The notes under the pieces were generated by a model. It did no database searches. It worked only from the letters and a program-made list of their open reading frames with translations, and was not told where the DNA came from. Shown one piece after another: positions 1 to 8,519 of a stretch of DNA of 48,265 nucleotides (position 1 is its first letter; each line of letters opens with the position of its first letter). The stretch is from an uncultured Clostridia bacterium (lineage in GTDB: Bacteria; Bacillota; Clostridia; Oscillospirales; Ruminococcaceae), in assembly GCA_944382905.1 (NCBI GenBank), contig CALWNU010000037.1:88392-136656 (forward strand), in the 5' to 3' direction. The translations under genes were made by a program, and so were the position numbers.

Positions 1-702
1 GTCCCGGTTCATGCCCACGTCGATGACCACCGCGCCCGGCTTGACCATATCCGCGGTGACGAACTTGGCCCGCCCGACAGCAGAAACCAAAATGTCCGCA
101 CGGCGGGTTACTTCCGGCAGATGCTGAGTACGGGAATGGCAGATGGTCACCGTGCCGTTTTCGTGCAGCAGCAGCATCGCCATCGGTTTGCCGACAATGT
201 TGCTGCGGCCGATGACCACGCACTCTTTTCCGCTGACCGAAACGCCTGCCGCGTGGATCAGCTCCATGACCCCGGCCGGGGTGCAGGGCAAAAAGTCGAA
301 ATTCCCGATCATGATTTTCCCCACGTTCATCGCATGGAACGCATCCACGTCCTTTTTCGGGGAGATCCGCTCAATGACCGCCTGCTCGTCCAAATGGCGC
401 GGAAGGGGCAGCTGGACCAAGATACCGTGGATCTTTGGATCCTGGTTGAGCCGGTCGAGCAATGCCATCAACTCTTGCTGGGTGGTCTGTTCCGGGAGTG
501 CATGCTCCTCCGAATAAAAGCCGACCTGCTCACAGGCCTTTTTCTTATTGCGGACATAGACATGGGAGGCGGGGTCGTCCCCTACAATGACCACTGCCAG
601 CCCTGGGCGGACGCCGGTTTCCTCAACCAGCTTTTTGGTATCCGCCGCGATCTGCTCCCGGATTTCCGCCGCAATTTTTTTGCCATCAATCATCTGCGCC
701 AT
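1..702 (-). CDS. folD: Bifunctional methylenetetrahydrofolate dehydrogenase/cyclohydrolase FolD (C-terminus cut by window edge)
   Basis: FolD interconverts 5,10-methylene-, 5,10-methenyl- and 10-formyl-tetrahydrofolate in the cytoplasm, using NADP. The reading frame starts [11 protein letters not shown] and shows the family signatures: [20 protein letters not shown] with the catalytic Tyr/Lys region, [11 protein letters not shown], and the Rossmann segment [17 protein letters not shown]. 234 codons are present of an expected 280-290, so about 50 C-terminal residues lie beyond base 1. The start is set by AAGGAGGAAACAAG directly before the ATG. It is the last visible gene of a leftward operon after lgt, 81 bp away, with no terminator between them. 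Confidence 0.95.
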   Translation of the reverse strand, partial: MAQMIDGKKIAAEIREQIAADTKKLVEETGVRPGLAVVIVGDDPASHVYVRNKKKACEQVGFYSEEHALPEQTTQQELMALLDRLNQDPKIHGILVQLPLPRHLDEQAVIERISPKKDVDAFHAMNVGKIMIGNFDFLPCTPAGVMELIHAAGVSVSGKECVVIGRSNIVGKPMAMLLLHENGTVTICHSRTQHLPEVTRRADILVSAVGRAKFVTADMVKPGAVVIDVGMNRD

Positions 703-783
703 CTTGTTTCCTCCTTGTCCGATCTACAAATTGTCCCGCGGGAATCCATCCCGCTTTCCTACCTTTTTGTTTTGCCAAACAGC

Positions 784-1860
784 CTATTGGGGCAGATCGG
801 CATCCTTCGTTTGATCCGGCGATTCCTGCGCGTCGATCCCTGCGGTTTCTGCGGGGGCCTGCTGCGGTTGGTCCGCCTGCTGGGTCAAGCTGTCGTCTTT
901 CTGCGGCTGCGCCTTCTTCTTTTGGTAAAACGTCCCGTCCAGGATTTGCTGTGCCTCCTGCGTTTCCACATACAGCCGGAGGTACTCCGGGTCGTTGCTC
1001 GTCGTTTTCTTTTGCAATGCCACCAGCATGATGATCAGCGCGGTAATCGCCGAAACGATGGCGAAAACCTGGGAAACCCGCAGGTTCCCCAACATCAGGC
1101 TGTCGGTGCGCAATCCTTCCACGACAAAGCGTTCCGCCCCGTACCACATGGTGTAAACCAAAATCATCTGCCCGTCGAACCGGCGCCGTTTGGTCATCCA
1201 AACCAGCAAAAAGAACCCCAGCAGGCACCAAGCCGATTCATAGAAAAAGGTGGGATGCACCCCGATGGCATCAATGCCGCCCATTTGCTCCACCAGAGCA
1301 GAAGGCAGCGATCCCAAATAGCTTTGGATCTGCGTGGTGCCCATCCCTGCGGCATATTCACTGGTCATCCGCCAAGGAAGGGTAGTCGCGCTTCCAAACG
1401 CTTCGCCGTTGACAAAATTCCCCCACCGTCCGATGGCCTGCGCCAGGATCAGCCCGGCGCAACACAGGTCCAGCATCGGCAAAAAGCGCACCTTTCTCCA
1501 TCTGCACAAGAACCATCCGCTCAGAACCGCTGCAATGACGCCGCCGTAAATGCCGATGCCGCCCTTCCAGATTTTAAAAATATCCATCGGGTTGTCCCGG
1601 TACATGTCCCAGGAAAATATGACATAATAAATCCTGGCGCCGACGATCCCGCACACAATAGCGCCTAACAGCACGTCGATCACCCGATCGGCGTCCAGGC
1701 CGAATTTCTTCGCATTTTTTAACGCATACAGCGTGCCCAGCAAAAACGCGCAGGCAAAAATGACACCGTACCACTTGACCGTAAACCCGCCGATGGAAAA
1801 AGCGTCCGGGCTAATCGAAAAGGTCCATCCCAACCCGGGGAATGAAATAATCTGCGTCAT
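784..1860 (-). CDS. lgt: Prolipoprotein diacylglyceryl transferase
   Basis: Lgt transfers the diacylglyceryl group of phosphatidylglycerol to the lipobox cysteine of prolipoproteins; it is an integral membrane enzyme. The sequence has several hydrophobic segments and the diagnostic Lgt block GRWGNFVNGEAFG, followed by HPTFFYESAW and a C-terminal pair of membrane helices. The ATG at 1860 (MTQIISFPGLGW) fits the family start; an open frame extends upstream into the previous gene but has no support. Length is 358 residues, longer than many Lgt proteins because of a Gln/Asp-rich hydrophilic tail of roughly 60 residues ending QTKDADLPQ. Likely substrates in this window include the GHL10 lipoprotein, the cyclophilin and the sugar-binding protein. 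Confidence 0.96.
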   Translation of the reverse strand: MTQIISFPGLGWTFSISPDAFSIGGFTVKWYGVIFACAFLLGTLYALKNAKKFGLDADRVIDVLLGAIVCGIVGARIYYVIFSWDMYRDNPMDIFKIWKGGIGIYGGVIAAVLSGWFLCRWRKVRFLPMLDLCCAGLILAQAIGRWGNFVNGEAFGSATTLPWRMTSEYAAGMGTTQIQSYLGSLPSALVEQMGGIDAIGVHPTFFYESAWCLLGFFLLVWMTKRRRFDGQMILVYTMWYGAERFVVEGLRTDSLMLGNLRVSQVFAIVSAITALIIMLVALQKKTTSNDPEYLRLYVETQEAQQILDGTFYQKKKAQPQKDDSLTQQADQPQQAPAETAGIDAQESPDQTKDADLPQ

Positions 1861-1892
1861 AATCAAAGCTCCATTCTGTTGTTCGCATTTGT

Positions 1893-3182
1893 CTATTCCT
1901 TCGCCGTTTCGTCCAGAGGGGAAATCACCGAAAGCGCGGCACAATCCGTCCGGTAATCTTCCGCCAGGCGTTTCTGTGCCTGTTCCAGCGTGGCGTCGGC
2001 CACAATATCCAAAAGGTCATACAGATCCAGGCCGGAAAAATAGGCGCTGGTCATGGCGTTGGCAATAGAATCCGGACGGTTCAACATCCGGACATACCGG
2101 CCATACACCGCTTTTTTGCTGCGCGCAAACGCCTCCGGATCGATCCCCTGGGACTGCAGCCGCTCGATTTCCTTCATAATTTCCTGCGCCGCCCGATCCG
2201 GGTCCTTGGATTCCCCGGAAAAAATCACCGCCGCGAAATCTTTTCCCACATCGGCCTCGCTGTCAAACGTCGCGTTGATCAGCCCTTGGTCATACAGCCG
2301 CCGGTACAGCCCGGAAGCATCCCCGGCCAATACTTCGTTGACAATTTCCTGGATCACGCTATTGACAACGCCTTCGCGCGGGGCGCTAGGCCGTATCTTC
2401 AAACCCAAGCAGAACATAGGCGCCGCCACCGGGAATTTCTGCTCGATCCGCTTTTGGGCCACCTGCTCCGGTTCGTCTACCACTGCCCGCTCCAACTGCA
2501 GTTTGGGCGCCGGCGAAAGGACTTGGTCTGCGATTCGTATGACTACATCCGGCGAAAAATTGCCTGCCACCGCTAATACCATATTGTGCAAATTATAAAA
2601 CGCCCGGTAGGTTTCGTACAAGCTGTCCGCCGTGATCTGGGCGATGCTCTCCACCGTCCCTGCAATATCGATGGCGATGGGGTGATGGACATATATCGCC
2701 TTTAACAGATTAAACAAAACCCGCCAGTCGGGATTGTCGTCGTACATTTTGATTTCCTGGCCGATGATTCCCTGTTCTTTGCTGACCGTCTGCGGCGTAA
2801 AATACGGCGTGGATACAAATTCCAGCAGGATGCGCAGCGACTCTTCAAACTGATCCGCGCAGCCGAACAGATAGGAAGTCTTGTCAAAGGAAGTAAACGC
2901 ATTGGCCGAAGCACCGGTCGCCGCGTACTTGGCAAACGCATCCCCATCCTTATTTTCGAACATCTTATGCTCCAAAAAATGGGCCGTACCCGCGGGAATT
3001 TGGGTGAATGGAACAGAGGAATCGGTGCGAAACGTCAAATCCACCGATCCGTAGTCCGTTGTCATCATGGCATAAGCGGAGCTGAACCCTTCCATCGGGT
3101 ACAAAAGCAAGGTCAGCCCGGAAGGATGCTGGATTTTCCAGTAGCTTTCCCGGATTCGCTCCGAGCGGATTTGTTGTTTCAT
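1893..3182 (-). CDS. M16 family zinc peptidase, active subunit (YfmH-like)
   Basis: A 429-residue peptidase of the M16 (insulinase/pitrilysin) family. The inverted zinc motif HFLEH is at residues 68-72, followed by the helix with KEQGIIGQEIKMYDDNPDW that carries the distal Glu ligand. It resembles Firmicutes YfmH, named in annotation pipelines after EF-P 5-aminopentanol modification; its exact substrate is not visible here and no efp gene is in the window. The ATG overlaps the last 4 bases of the upstream M16 gene, so the two are translationally coupled and probably form a heterodimer of one active and one inactive half. Confidence 0.88.
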   Translation of the reverse strand: MKQQIRSERIRESYWKIQHPSGLTLLLYPMEGFSSAYAMMTTDYGSVDLTFRTDSSVPFTQIPAGTAHFLEHKMFENKDGDAFAKYAATGASANAFTSFDKTSYLFGCADQFEESLRILLEFVSTPYFTPQTVSKEQGIIGQEIKMYDDNPDWRVLFNLLKAIYVHHPIAIDIAGTVESIAQITADSLYETYRAFYNLHNMVLAVAGNFSPDVVIRIADQVLSPAPKLQLERAVVDEPEQVAQKRIEQKFPVAAPMFCLGLKIRPSAPREGVVNSVIQEIVNEVLAGDASGLYRRLYDQGLINATFDSEADVGKDFAAVIFSGESKDPDRAAQEIMKEIERLQSQGIDPEAFARSKKAVYGRYVRMLNRPDSIANAMTSAYFSGLDLYDLLDIVADATLEQAQKRLAEDYRTDCAALSVISPLDETAKE

Positions 3183-4468
3183 TGGTCCTGCGCCTCCTTT
3201 TTCGCCGCCAGGAAGAATACCGTGTCCAGCGTAATTTTTGCGGCGGCCTGCTGAATCTCTTGTTTGGTGATACGGGAAATCTTTTCCACATTTTCCAGCG
3301 GCGATTCCACATACCCGCTGAGGATCTGGGTCAAATACCAGTTTTCCAGCCCGCTTAAAGTATCCACGGTGGATTTTAGCGCGTTGGTCATAGTCAGTAT
3401 GGTGGACGCCAATTCCTCCTGCGGGAACTCCCCTTGTTGGAGGACAGAAAGCTGATGCAGGATTTCTTCCCGGGCTTTGGGTTCATTTTCGGTTTCCACC
3501 CCGCTGTCCACCATCAAGATGCCGCTGGACTTGTCGTAGCGCGCCGCGCAATAGTAGCACAAGGACAGTTTTTCCCGCACATGCTGGAACAGGCGGGAAA
3601 ACGGCGTCCCGCCATACAAAGCGGCCATCATCTTCATGGCGTTGACGTCGTCCGGCGTGCGCACCTCGCCAGTGCGAAATCCCATCACAAGCTTTCCTTG
3701 CGCCACGTCCATCTCCTCACGGACCGAGCGCACCTTCTCCGCCTTTTGCACCGGCAGCGACCCGTCGTATGCAATGGGGCTGCGCGCAATCTCTGCAAAG
3801 CGGTCGGCAAAAATCTGCTGCGCCGCCGAAGGGTCGCCGCAACCCAGGAACAAAATTTCCACCGCCGCCCGGCGAAGCAGATCCCGGTAGGCCTGGGTGG
3901 CGCTTTCCGGCGTAATCTGCGCCGCCCGCTCCCGGGACCCGTATTTTTTCACGGCCATGGGGCTGTCGCCAAACAGGATTGACATGCATTTGCCAATGGC
4001 ATATTCCCTTTTATCGTTGAATTCGGATTCGATGGTATCAATCAGATTTTGCCGTTCCAGCTGCACATCGGTCTGGGAAAACAGGCCGTTTTCCAAATAA
4101 GGGTCAAACAGCATCCCACAAGCCAGCTGGGTGCATTCCTGCACCAGGGGGGCTTGATCGATGGTATACCGATCGTCCAGCGCCTGGACGGAAAGATTTA
4201 CGATTTGGTAAGCGCCGTATTTGCGCACATCCCCATCTACCGCAGCGCCATACAGATCGCACAGTTTTTCGTTCAACCTGGTAAAATCCGGGCAATCCCG
4301 GTATCGCAGCCGCAGCAGGAACGGAACAATCGCCCGGTCCGCAGCGGTCGCTTCTTCCAGCGGGAGCAATAGGTTCACCGAAATGCGGTTTGACTTAAAC
4401 TTGGGATCGATAATCGTGCTAAAATGCACGCCGTCACCGATTTTCACCCGTTTCATGACATCGCTCAT
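3179..4468 (-). CDS. M16 family peptidase-like protein, inactive partner (YfmF-like)
   Basis: A 429-residue M16-fold protein, partner of the following gene. In the position of the zinc motif it reads VPFLLRLRYRDCPD, so the HxxEH ligands are absent and it is expected to be catalytically silent; the FDPYL and GTPFSRLFQHVREKLSLCY segments are typical of M16 proteins. Active/inactive M16 pairs are a known arrangement, with the inactive half completing the cavity. The start chosen is ATG 4468 (MSDVMKRV), with AATGGAG about 10 bases upstream; an in-frame TTG at 4516 has no ribosome site. First gene of the yfmF-yfmH-lgt-folD operon. Confidence 0.85.
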   Translation of the reverse strand: MSDVMKRVKIGDGVHFSTIIDPKFKSNRISVNLLLPLEEATAADRAIVPFLLRLRYRDCPDFTRLNEKLCDLYGAAVDGDVRKYGAYQIVNLSVQALDDRYTIDQAPLVQECTQLACGMLFDPYLENGLFSQTDVQLERQNLIDTIESEFNDKREYAIGKCMSILFGDSPMAVKKYGSRERAAQITPESATQAYRDLLRRAAVEILFLGCGDPSAAQQIFADRFAEIARSPIAYDGSLPVQKAEKVRSVREEMDVAQGKLVMGFRTGEVRTPDDVNAMKMMAALYGGTPFSRLFQHVREKLSLCYYCAARYDKSSGILMVDSGVETENEPKAREEILHQLSVLQQGEFPQEELASTILTMTNALKSTVDTLSGLENWYLTQILSGYVESPLENVEKISRITKQEIQQAAAKITLDTVFFLAAKKEAQDQ

Positions 4469-4644
4469 TGGCCCAAAACTCCATTCTGCCGCTTGCGCGG
4501 CGATTTCATCCTGCAATCGCGATGGATTCCCAGCAGACTACGGGAGAATCCCCGGCGCCCGATAGCGGCTATGTGCCTGACGACCGCCGGAACCCACGCT
4601 TTTTTCTTCTCCTTGCGGGAATTGTCATTCCCGTTCTGATTGTT

Positions 4645-4653
4645 ATTATAACA
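4645..4653 (-). promoter_or_regulatory. Extended -10 promoter for the yfmF-yfmH-lgt-folD operon
   Basis: On the minus strand TGTTATAAT gives a perfect TATAAT with the TGn extension; the hexamer 17 bases upstream (TGGAAG) is a poor -35. Transcription would start near 4638, leaving an unusually long leader of about 170 bases before the ATG at 4468. The leader contains a perfect 7-bp hairpin (arms CGGGAAT/ATTCCCG). Confidence 0.6.
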
Positions 4654-4717
4654 CAGCCGCTGTATTTCTTCCATGGATTCCCCAGATGAAAAATGAAATA
4701 ATTTGTAAATTTAGGCG

Positions 4718-4749
4718 AAAAGAAAAAAGGGCTGGCGCTTTTCCAGCCC
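4718..4749 (-). terminator. Rho-independent terminator after rplS
   Basis: On the minus strand GGGCTGG and CCAGCCC (4729-4749) form a perfect 7-bp stem with a 7-base loop, followed by TTTTTTCTTTT. It lies 19 bases after the rplS stop. Confidence 0.9.
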
Positions 4750-4767
4750 AGCCCTCTTGGAATCAAA

Positions 4768-5112
4768 CTAGCGAATTTTGGATTTGACTTTGGCAGCTTT
4801 GCCCACACGGTCTCGCAGGTAATACAGTTTCGCACGGCGTACACGGCCCTGACGAATGATCTCCACTTTATCCACATTGGGAGAATGCAACGGGAATACC
4901 CGCTCTACGCCGCAACCATGGGATACCCGGCGAACGGTAAAGGTCTCTGCAACACCGCCATGTTTTTTGGCGATGACCGTGCCTTCAAATACCTGGATTC
5001 TTTCTCTGTCGCCTTCTTTGATCTTCACGTGAACCCGTACGGTATCGCCGACTTCAAAAGAAGGGACTTCGCTTTTCAAGCTGTCCTGCGCAATCAGTTT
5101 CAACGCGTCCAT
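4768..5112 (-). CDS. rplS: 50S ribosomal protein L19
   Basis: L19 lies at the 30S-50S interface of the ribosome. The 114-residue product has the family core: [26 protein letters not shown], the [18 protein letters not shown] block and the basic C-terminus [19 protein letters not shown]. The ATG at 5112 (MDALKLIAQ) is preceded by AGGAGG and a 9-base spacer. The gene is a single transcription unit here, with its own promoter, leader and terminator. In Bacillus and many relatives it directly follows trmD, but trmD is 21 kb away in this window. Confidence 0.98.
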   Translation of the reverse strand: MDALKLIAQDSLKSEVPSFEVGDTVRVHVKIKEGDRERIQVFEGTVIAKKHGGVAETFTVRRVSHGCGVERVFPLHSPNVDKVEIIRQGRVRRAKLYYLRDRVGKAAKVKSKIR

Positions 5113-5244
5113 TTTTCGTTTCCTCCTCATATTTTCAGACGTTCATACCCATTTTCTGCAATGGCAGAGGACCGCCCGCTTTAATGTCGCGGCAAAGGTT
5201 GCCGGGCATTAACCCCCGTCGCGGAATACGACGGCACATAATGC
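5113..5244 (-). ncRNA. Structured 5' leader of rplS, probable L19 autoregulatory leader
   Basis: Between the rplS promoter and its ribosome site lie about 130 bases with three predicted stems on the minus strand: CCGTCG/CGACGG (5216-5234); an outer GCCCG/CGGGC (5174-5207) enclosing GGCAA/TTGCC (5191-5203); and TCTGC/GCAGA (5155-5168). L19 leaders are known regulatory elements in Firmicutes; I infer this is one from position and folding, not from a covariance-model search. Confidence 0.5.
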
Positions 5245-5250
5245 TTATCT

Positions 5251-5279
5251 ATGGTATCATACCTAAGCCAAAAAAGCAA
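5251..5279 (-). promoter_or_regulatory. Sigma-A type promoter of rplS
   Basis: Minus-strand TTGCTT (5274-5279), 17-bp spacer, TACCAT (5251-5256). It is the only reasonable promoter between the radical-SAM gene end and rplS. Confidence 0.55.
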
Positions 5280-5284
5280 GGGGT

Positions 5285-5944
5285 CTAGGCAAAAATCTTC
5301 CCGTCTTTTGTAAAAACCGCCGTTTTGACCACAGAAAAATCCTCGATGAGCATCCCCGTCTGCTGGCTGAACGCATCCAGTACCAGCGTCGGGGTCAAGT
5401 TGAGCTCATTGCCCGCAGGCATTTGCAGCTGCAGCAGGACTTCCCCGCCGTCCGCCTGCATGGTCAGCCCATGCAGATGCTCCTTGAGCGAGACCTGCCG
5501 CTCCCCTTTTTTGGTCCGTTTCATGGCAAAAATCTCCGGCTGGGCGAAAAACGCCTCCAGGATCTGCTGAGCCCGGCCGCCATCTGTATCGGCCAAAGAC
5601 AGCCGGATCTCATACGCCGCCTGCGCGATTTCCCTCGCCGGGTACACCGGTTCCGCCGCCTTCTGGACCGACAGCCCCATGGGCATCACCTGGTTCAGCC
5701 GCCGGACGATTTCCTCCGGTTCCATCGCTTCGACCAAACGGAAATCCACGCATTCGCACAAACTTTCATACCCCAGCGCCAGCGGCAGAGGGAAGGTCAG
5801 GTAGGCGTGGGGATTAAAGCCTTCCGTATACCACAGCGGGATGCCCGCCCGCTTCATCGCCCGTTGGAAACAGCGGTTGATGTCCAGATGGGATATATAT
5901 TTGGCCGTACCGGTTTTGGTATAAAACACCCGCATTGGTATCAT
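5285..5944 (-). CDS. TIGR03936 family (DUF2344) radical SAM-associated protein
   Basis: A 219-residue protein of the DUF2344 family that is regularly encoded beside, or fused to, a TIGR03960 radical SAM protein; molecular function is unsettled. Family features include the start MRVFYTKTGTAKYISHLD, then RCFQRAMKRAGIPLWYTEGFNPHAYLTFPLPLALGYES. The chosen ATG (MIPMRVF) overlaps the upstream stop as TGATG and has GGGAGGAG nine bases before it, so translation is coupled to the radical SAM gene. The pair probably works as one complex. In many Clostridia the pair sits by ribosome-related genes, which fits the neighbouring rplS. Confidence 0.88.
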   Translation of the reverse strand: MIPMRVFYTKTGTAKYISHLDINRCFQRAMKRAGIPLWYTEGFNPHAYLTFPLPLALGYESLCECVDFRLVEAMEPEEIVRRLNQVMPMGLSVQKAAEPVYPAREIAQAAYEIRLSLADTDGGRAQQILEAFFAQPEIFAMKRTKKGERQVSLKEHLHGLTMQADGGEVLLQLQMPAGNELNLTPTLVLDAFSQQTGMLIEDFSVVKTAVFTKDGKIFA

Positions 5945-7776
5945 CAAAAACAACTCCTCCCGATCAGGCGGTTGGCCCCGCAGCCGGAACAGTATTCCCG
6001 GCAATGGGGCGTCGGCGTATTCCGCCGGGCTTTTTGGTTCTCTTGGATCAAAAACGCCTTACTCACGCCATAGTCCAAATGATCCCAGGGCATGACTTCC
6101 TCGTAGGAGCGGGTACGGTTGGCGTAAAACGCGCCGTCGATCCCATTTTTCTCAAACGCATCCATCCATGCCTGGTAATTGAAATGTTCCGTCCATCCAT
6201 CCAGCTTGCAGCCGTTTTTCCAGGCGTCTTCCAACACCGCGCCCAGCCGGCGGTCCCCCCGGGCAAGCACCGCTTCTAAAAAGCTGGTGTGGGATTCGTG
6301 GTAATTCAGCCGGATCTTTTTGCTGCGGTTGTAGCCCACCAGTTCGCGCTGCTTTTCCCGCAGCATCTCCTGGGTGTCCTGGGGTTCGAACTCAAACGGC
6401 GTAAACGGCTTGGGCACAAAACACGCCAGGCTGATGGTCACGTTCACCCCTTTGCCCTTGGGCTTGTCCGGCAAGGAATAAAACAGATCCACAACCTTTT
6501 GCGCCAAATCCACAATACCGTGCAAATCTTCCTGGGTTTCCGTCGGTAGGCCCATCATGAAATACAGCTTGACCGACGTATACCCCCCCTCGAACGCCGT
6601 GCGGCAGGTGGAAAGCACCTCTTCTTCGGTCACGTTTTTGTTGATCACGTCGCGCATCCGCTGCGTTCCCGCTTCCGGGGCAAAAGTGAGCCCGCTTTTG
6701 CGCACCTTGGTGATCTTTTCCATCAAATCCGGCGAAAAATTGTCAATCCGCAGCGACGGCAACGACAAATTTACTTTATCCTGTTCCGTCCACGGGAGCA
6801 TCCGTTCCAGCAAATCCTCCAGCTGGGAATAATCGCTGGTGGACAGCGACGAAAGGGAGATTTCGTCATACCCGGTAGAGGCACACAGGACATACCCGTT
6901 CTGATTGAGCGTCTGCGCCCTCTTTTCCCGGAACGGCCGGTAAATAAATCCCGCCTGGCAGAACCGGCATCCGCGGATACAGCCGCGGAACAGCTCGATG
7001 ACCGCCCGGTCGTGGACCGTTTCCAAAAAGGGAACTACAAACTGGTCCGGGAAAAACACCCGGTCCAAATCCCGGATAATCCGTTTGTGCACCACCGCCG
7101 GTGCGCCTTCTTTGGGGGTCACCGCCTGGATGGTCCCATCCGCCCGGTAGGTGACTTCATACAACGAGGGGACATACACCCCTTCGATTCCGGCGGCCCG
7201 GCGCAGGTACTCCTGCCGGGTCCAGCCTTCCTCCTTTGCCTGCAAATACAGCCGGGCCAGCTCCAGGTTCACTTCTTCCCCTTCGCCTAACACAAACAGG
7301 TCGATAAAATCCGCCAAAGGCTCCGGATTGCAGGCGCAGGGCCCTCCCGCAATGATGATCGGCGCCAAACTGGTCCGCTCGCTGGTATGCAGCGGAATCC
7401 CAGCCAAATCCAGCATGTTCAAAACGGCCGTGTAGGACATCTCGTATTGCAGGGTGAAGCCCACCATATCAAAATCTTTGATCGGATCGCGGCTTTCCAG
7501 CCCGAACAGCAAAACCCCCTCTTTGCGCATGAGCGCTTCCATATCCGTATCCGGCGCGAAAACCCGTTCACACCACATATTTTCTTCCCGGTTGTACAAA
7601 GAATAGAGGATTTTCATCCCCAGATGGGACATGCCCACTTCATACAAATCCGGAAAGCAAAAGGCAAAGCGAAACTGCACCTTTGCCGGGTCCTTTACCA
7701 CGCTGTTGAGCTCCCCGCCAGTATACCGGCCGGGTTTTTGTACTTTTTGAAACATTTTTTCCAGCTTAGAGCTCAT
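5944..7776 (-). CDS. TIGR03960 family B12-binding domain/radical SAM protein
   Basis: A 610-residue protein with an N-terminal B12-binding-like domain and a central radical SAM core. The [4Fe-4S] cysteines are C266, C270 and C273 in RGCIRGCRFCQAGF, a CxxxCxxC motif. Further core segments are ISLSSLSTSDYSQLEDLLERM, FAPEAGTQRMRDVINK and KLYFMMGLPTET. It ends with a small cysteine segment (YCSGCGAN). The reaction is unknown; the family is related to methylthiotransferase-like radical SAM enzymes, and a role in RNA or ribosome modification is only inferred. The start has AGGAG eight bases upstream and a strong promoter lies 50 bases upstream. Confidence 0.9.
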   Translation of the reverse strand: MSSKLEKMFQKVQKPGRYTGGELNSVVKDPAKVQFRFAFCFPDLYEVGMSHLGMKILYSLYNREENMWCERVFAPDTDMEALMRKEGVLLFGLESRDPIKDFDMVGFTLQYEMSYTAVLNMLDLAGIPLHTSERTSLAPIIIAGGPCACNPEPLADFIDLFVLGEGEEVNLELARLYLQAKEEGWTRQEYLRRAAGIEGVYVPSLYEVTYRADGTIQAVTPKEGAPAVVHKRIIRDLDRVFFPDQFVVPFLETVHDRAVIELFRGCIRGCRFCQAGFIYRPFREKRAQTLNQNGYVLCASTGYDEISLSSLSTSDYSQLEDLLERMLPWTEQDKVNLSLPSLRIDNFSPDLMEKITKVRKSGLTFAPEAGTQRMRDVINKNVTEEEVLSTCRTAFEGGYTSVKLYFMMGLPTETQEDLHGIVDLAQKVVDLFYSLPDKPKGKGVNVTISLACFVPKPFTPFEFEPQDTQEMLREKQRELVGYNRSKKIRLNYHESHTSFLEAVLARGDRRLGAVLEDAWKNGCKLDGWTEHFNYQAWMDAFEKNGIDGAFYANRTRSYEEVMPWDHLDYGVSKAFLIQENQKARRNTPTPHCREYCSGCGANRLIGRSCF

Positions 7777-7826
7777 GCTGCCGTCTCCTGTCCTATCCCA
7801 AAAATTCGATCTTGCTCTGACGATAT

Positions 7827-7855
7827 ATTATACTGGATTTCGTCGCTTTTTGCAA
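7827..7855 (-). promoter_or_regulatory. Sigma-A promoter of the radical SAM pair
   Basis: Minus-strand TTGCAA (7850-7855), 17-bp spacer, perfect TATAAT (7827-7832), about 50 bases before the ATG at 7776. Confidence 0.85.
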
Positions 7856-7873
7856 TGGATTTATCCGTCCGGC

Positions 7874-7937
7874 CCAACCAGCGGCAAACCCATCCCTATC
7901 TGCTTGCCGCAAACCCTTGCGCTGCCTGCCCGGTTGG
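7874..7937 (-). other. Multi-stem inverted-repeat structure directly after spoIVFB-like stop
   Basis: The 64 bases abutting the stop codon can close as CCAACC/GGTTGG (7874-7879 with 7932-7937). Inside, two stems compete for the same bases: GCGGCAA/TTGCCGC (7881-7887 with 7904-7910) and CGCAA/TTGCG (7908-7912 with 7917-7921). There is no U-tract, so it is not a classic terminator. It may mark the mRNA 3' end or shield it. Confidence 0.45.
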
Positions 7938-8519
7938 TCAAACCTCGCTGTTTCCCGCAAACAACAGGGAGAACAAATATCCAGTGGTGATCAGCAAGGA
8001 GAAGTTGTACCCGCTGGTAAGCCATACCGCGGCCGCGCCACAGGCCATGATTACCCCGCAAAAGAAGGAGCAAGCCTTCATCCAAAAATCCGCTCTGTCC
8101 ATCTCCATCCTTTGCTGCAGCACACAGCGCAGAAGCTGTCCTCCATCCAGCACACCCATGGGAAGCAAGTTGAACAGGCCCAAAACCAAATGGGTCCGCC
8201 ACACCGCCGGACAGGCAGAAAACGCCGCCGCCAGCAGCAAATTAACCGCCGGCCCGGCCGCGTAAATCAACGCTTCTTTGCCGTAGGCCACCTGCACGCC
8301 AGGCGGCGTTTCGATCCGAACGCCAAACCCACCAAATACAATCCGCTGGGGGCGCTTGCCCAAACAGGCCATTGCCAGCAAATGGCCCGCCTCGTGCAAA
8401 ACAGCCGCCAGGACCATCTGACCGCCTAGTCCGGTAGGGTCCCAGATCAAAAAGAGGATCAATGCGCAAAGAAACGGCACCGAAATCTGGACCGACGGCT
8501 TCAGGCGGCTACTGCGCAT
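7938..8519 (-). CDS. spoIVFB: Site-2 protease of the M50 family, SpoIVFB-like
   Basis: A 193-residue integral membrane zinc protease. HEAGH (residues 42-46) is the HExxH zinc site and NLLPMGVLDGGQ supplies the third ligand Asp near residue 125; several hydrophobic segments surround both. In Bacillus, SpoIVFB cuts pro-sigma-K in the mother-cell membrane around the forespore, and SpoIVFA scaffolds and inhibits it. Here the gene overlaps a SpoIVFA/M23-like gene by 11 bp in the same order as spoIVFA-spoIVFB. The assignment rests on this context and on the motifs, as M50 proteases alone are not specific. Confidence 0.82.
   Translation of the reverse strand: MRSSRLKPSVQISVPFLCALILFLIWDPTGLGGQMVLAAVLHEAGHLLAMACLGKRPQRIVFGGFGVRIETPPGVQVAYGKEALIYAAGPAVNLLLAAAFSACPAVWRTHLVLGLFNLLPMGVLDGGQLLRCVLQQRMEMDRADFWMKACSFFCGVIMACGAAAVWLTSGYNFSLLITTGYLFSLLFAGNSEV

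Noticed and set aside
121..1668. Long rightward open frame of 515 codons
   Set aside because: Lies opposite folD and lgt, both clearly identified; composition is Arg/His/Pro-rich as in antisense frames of GC-rich genes.
4469..4640. Possible T-box in the M16 operon leader
   Set aside because: The T-box sequence with GGTGGNACC is absent and there is no terminator in the leader.
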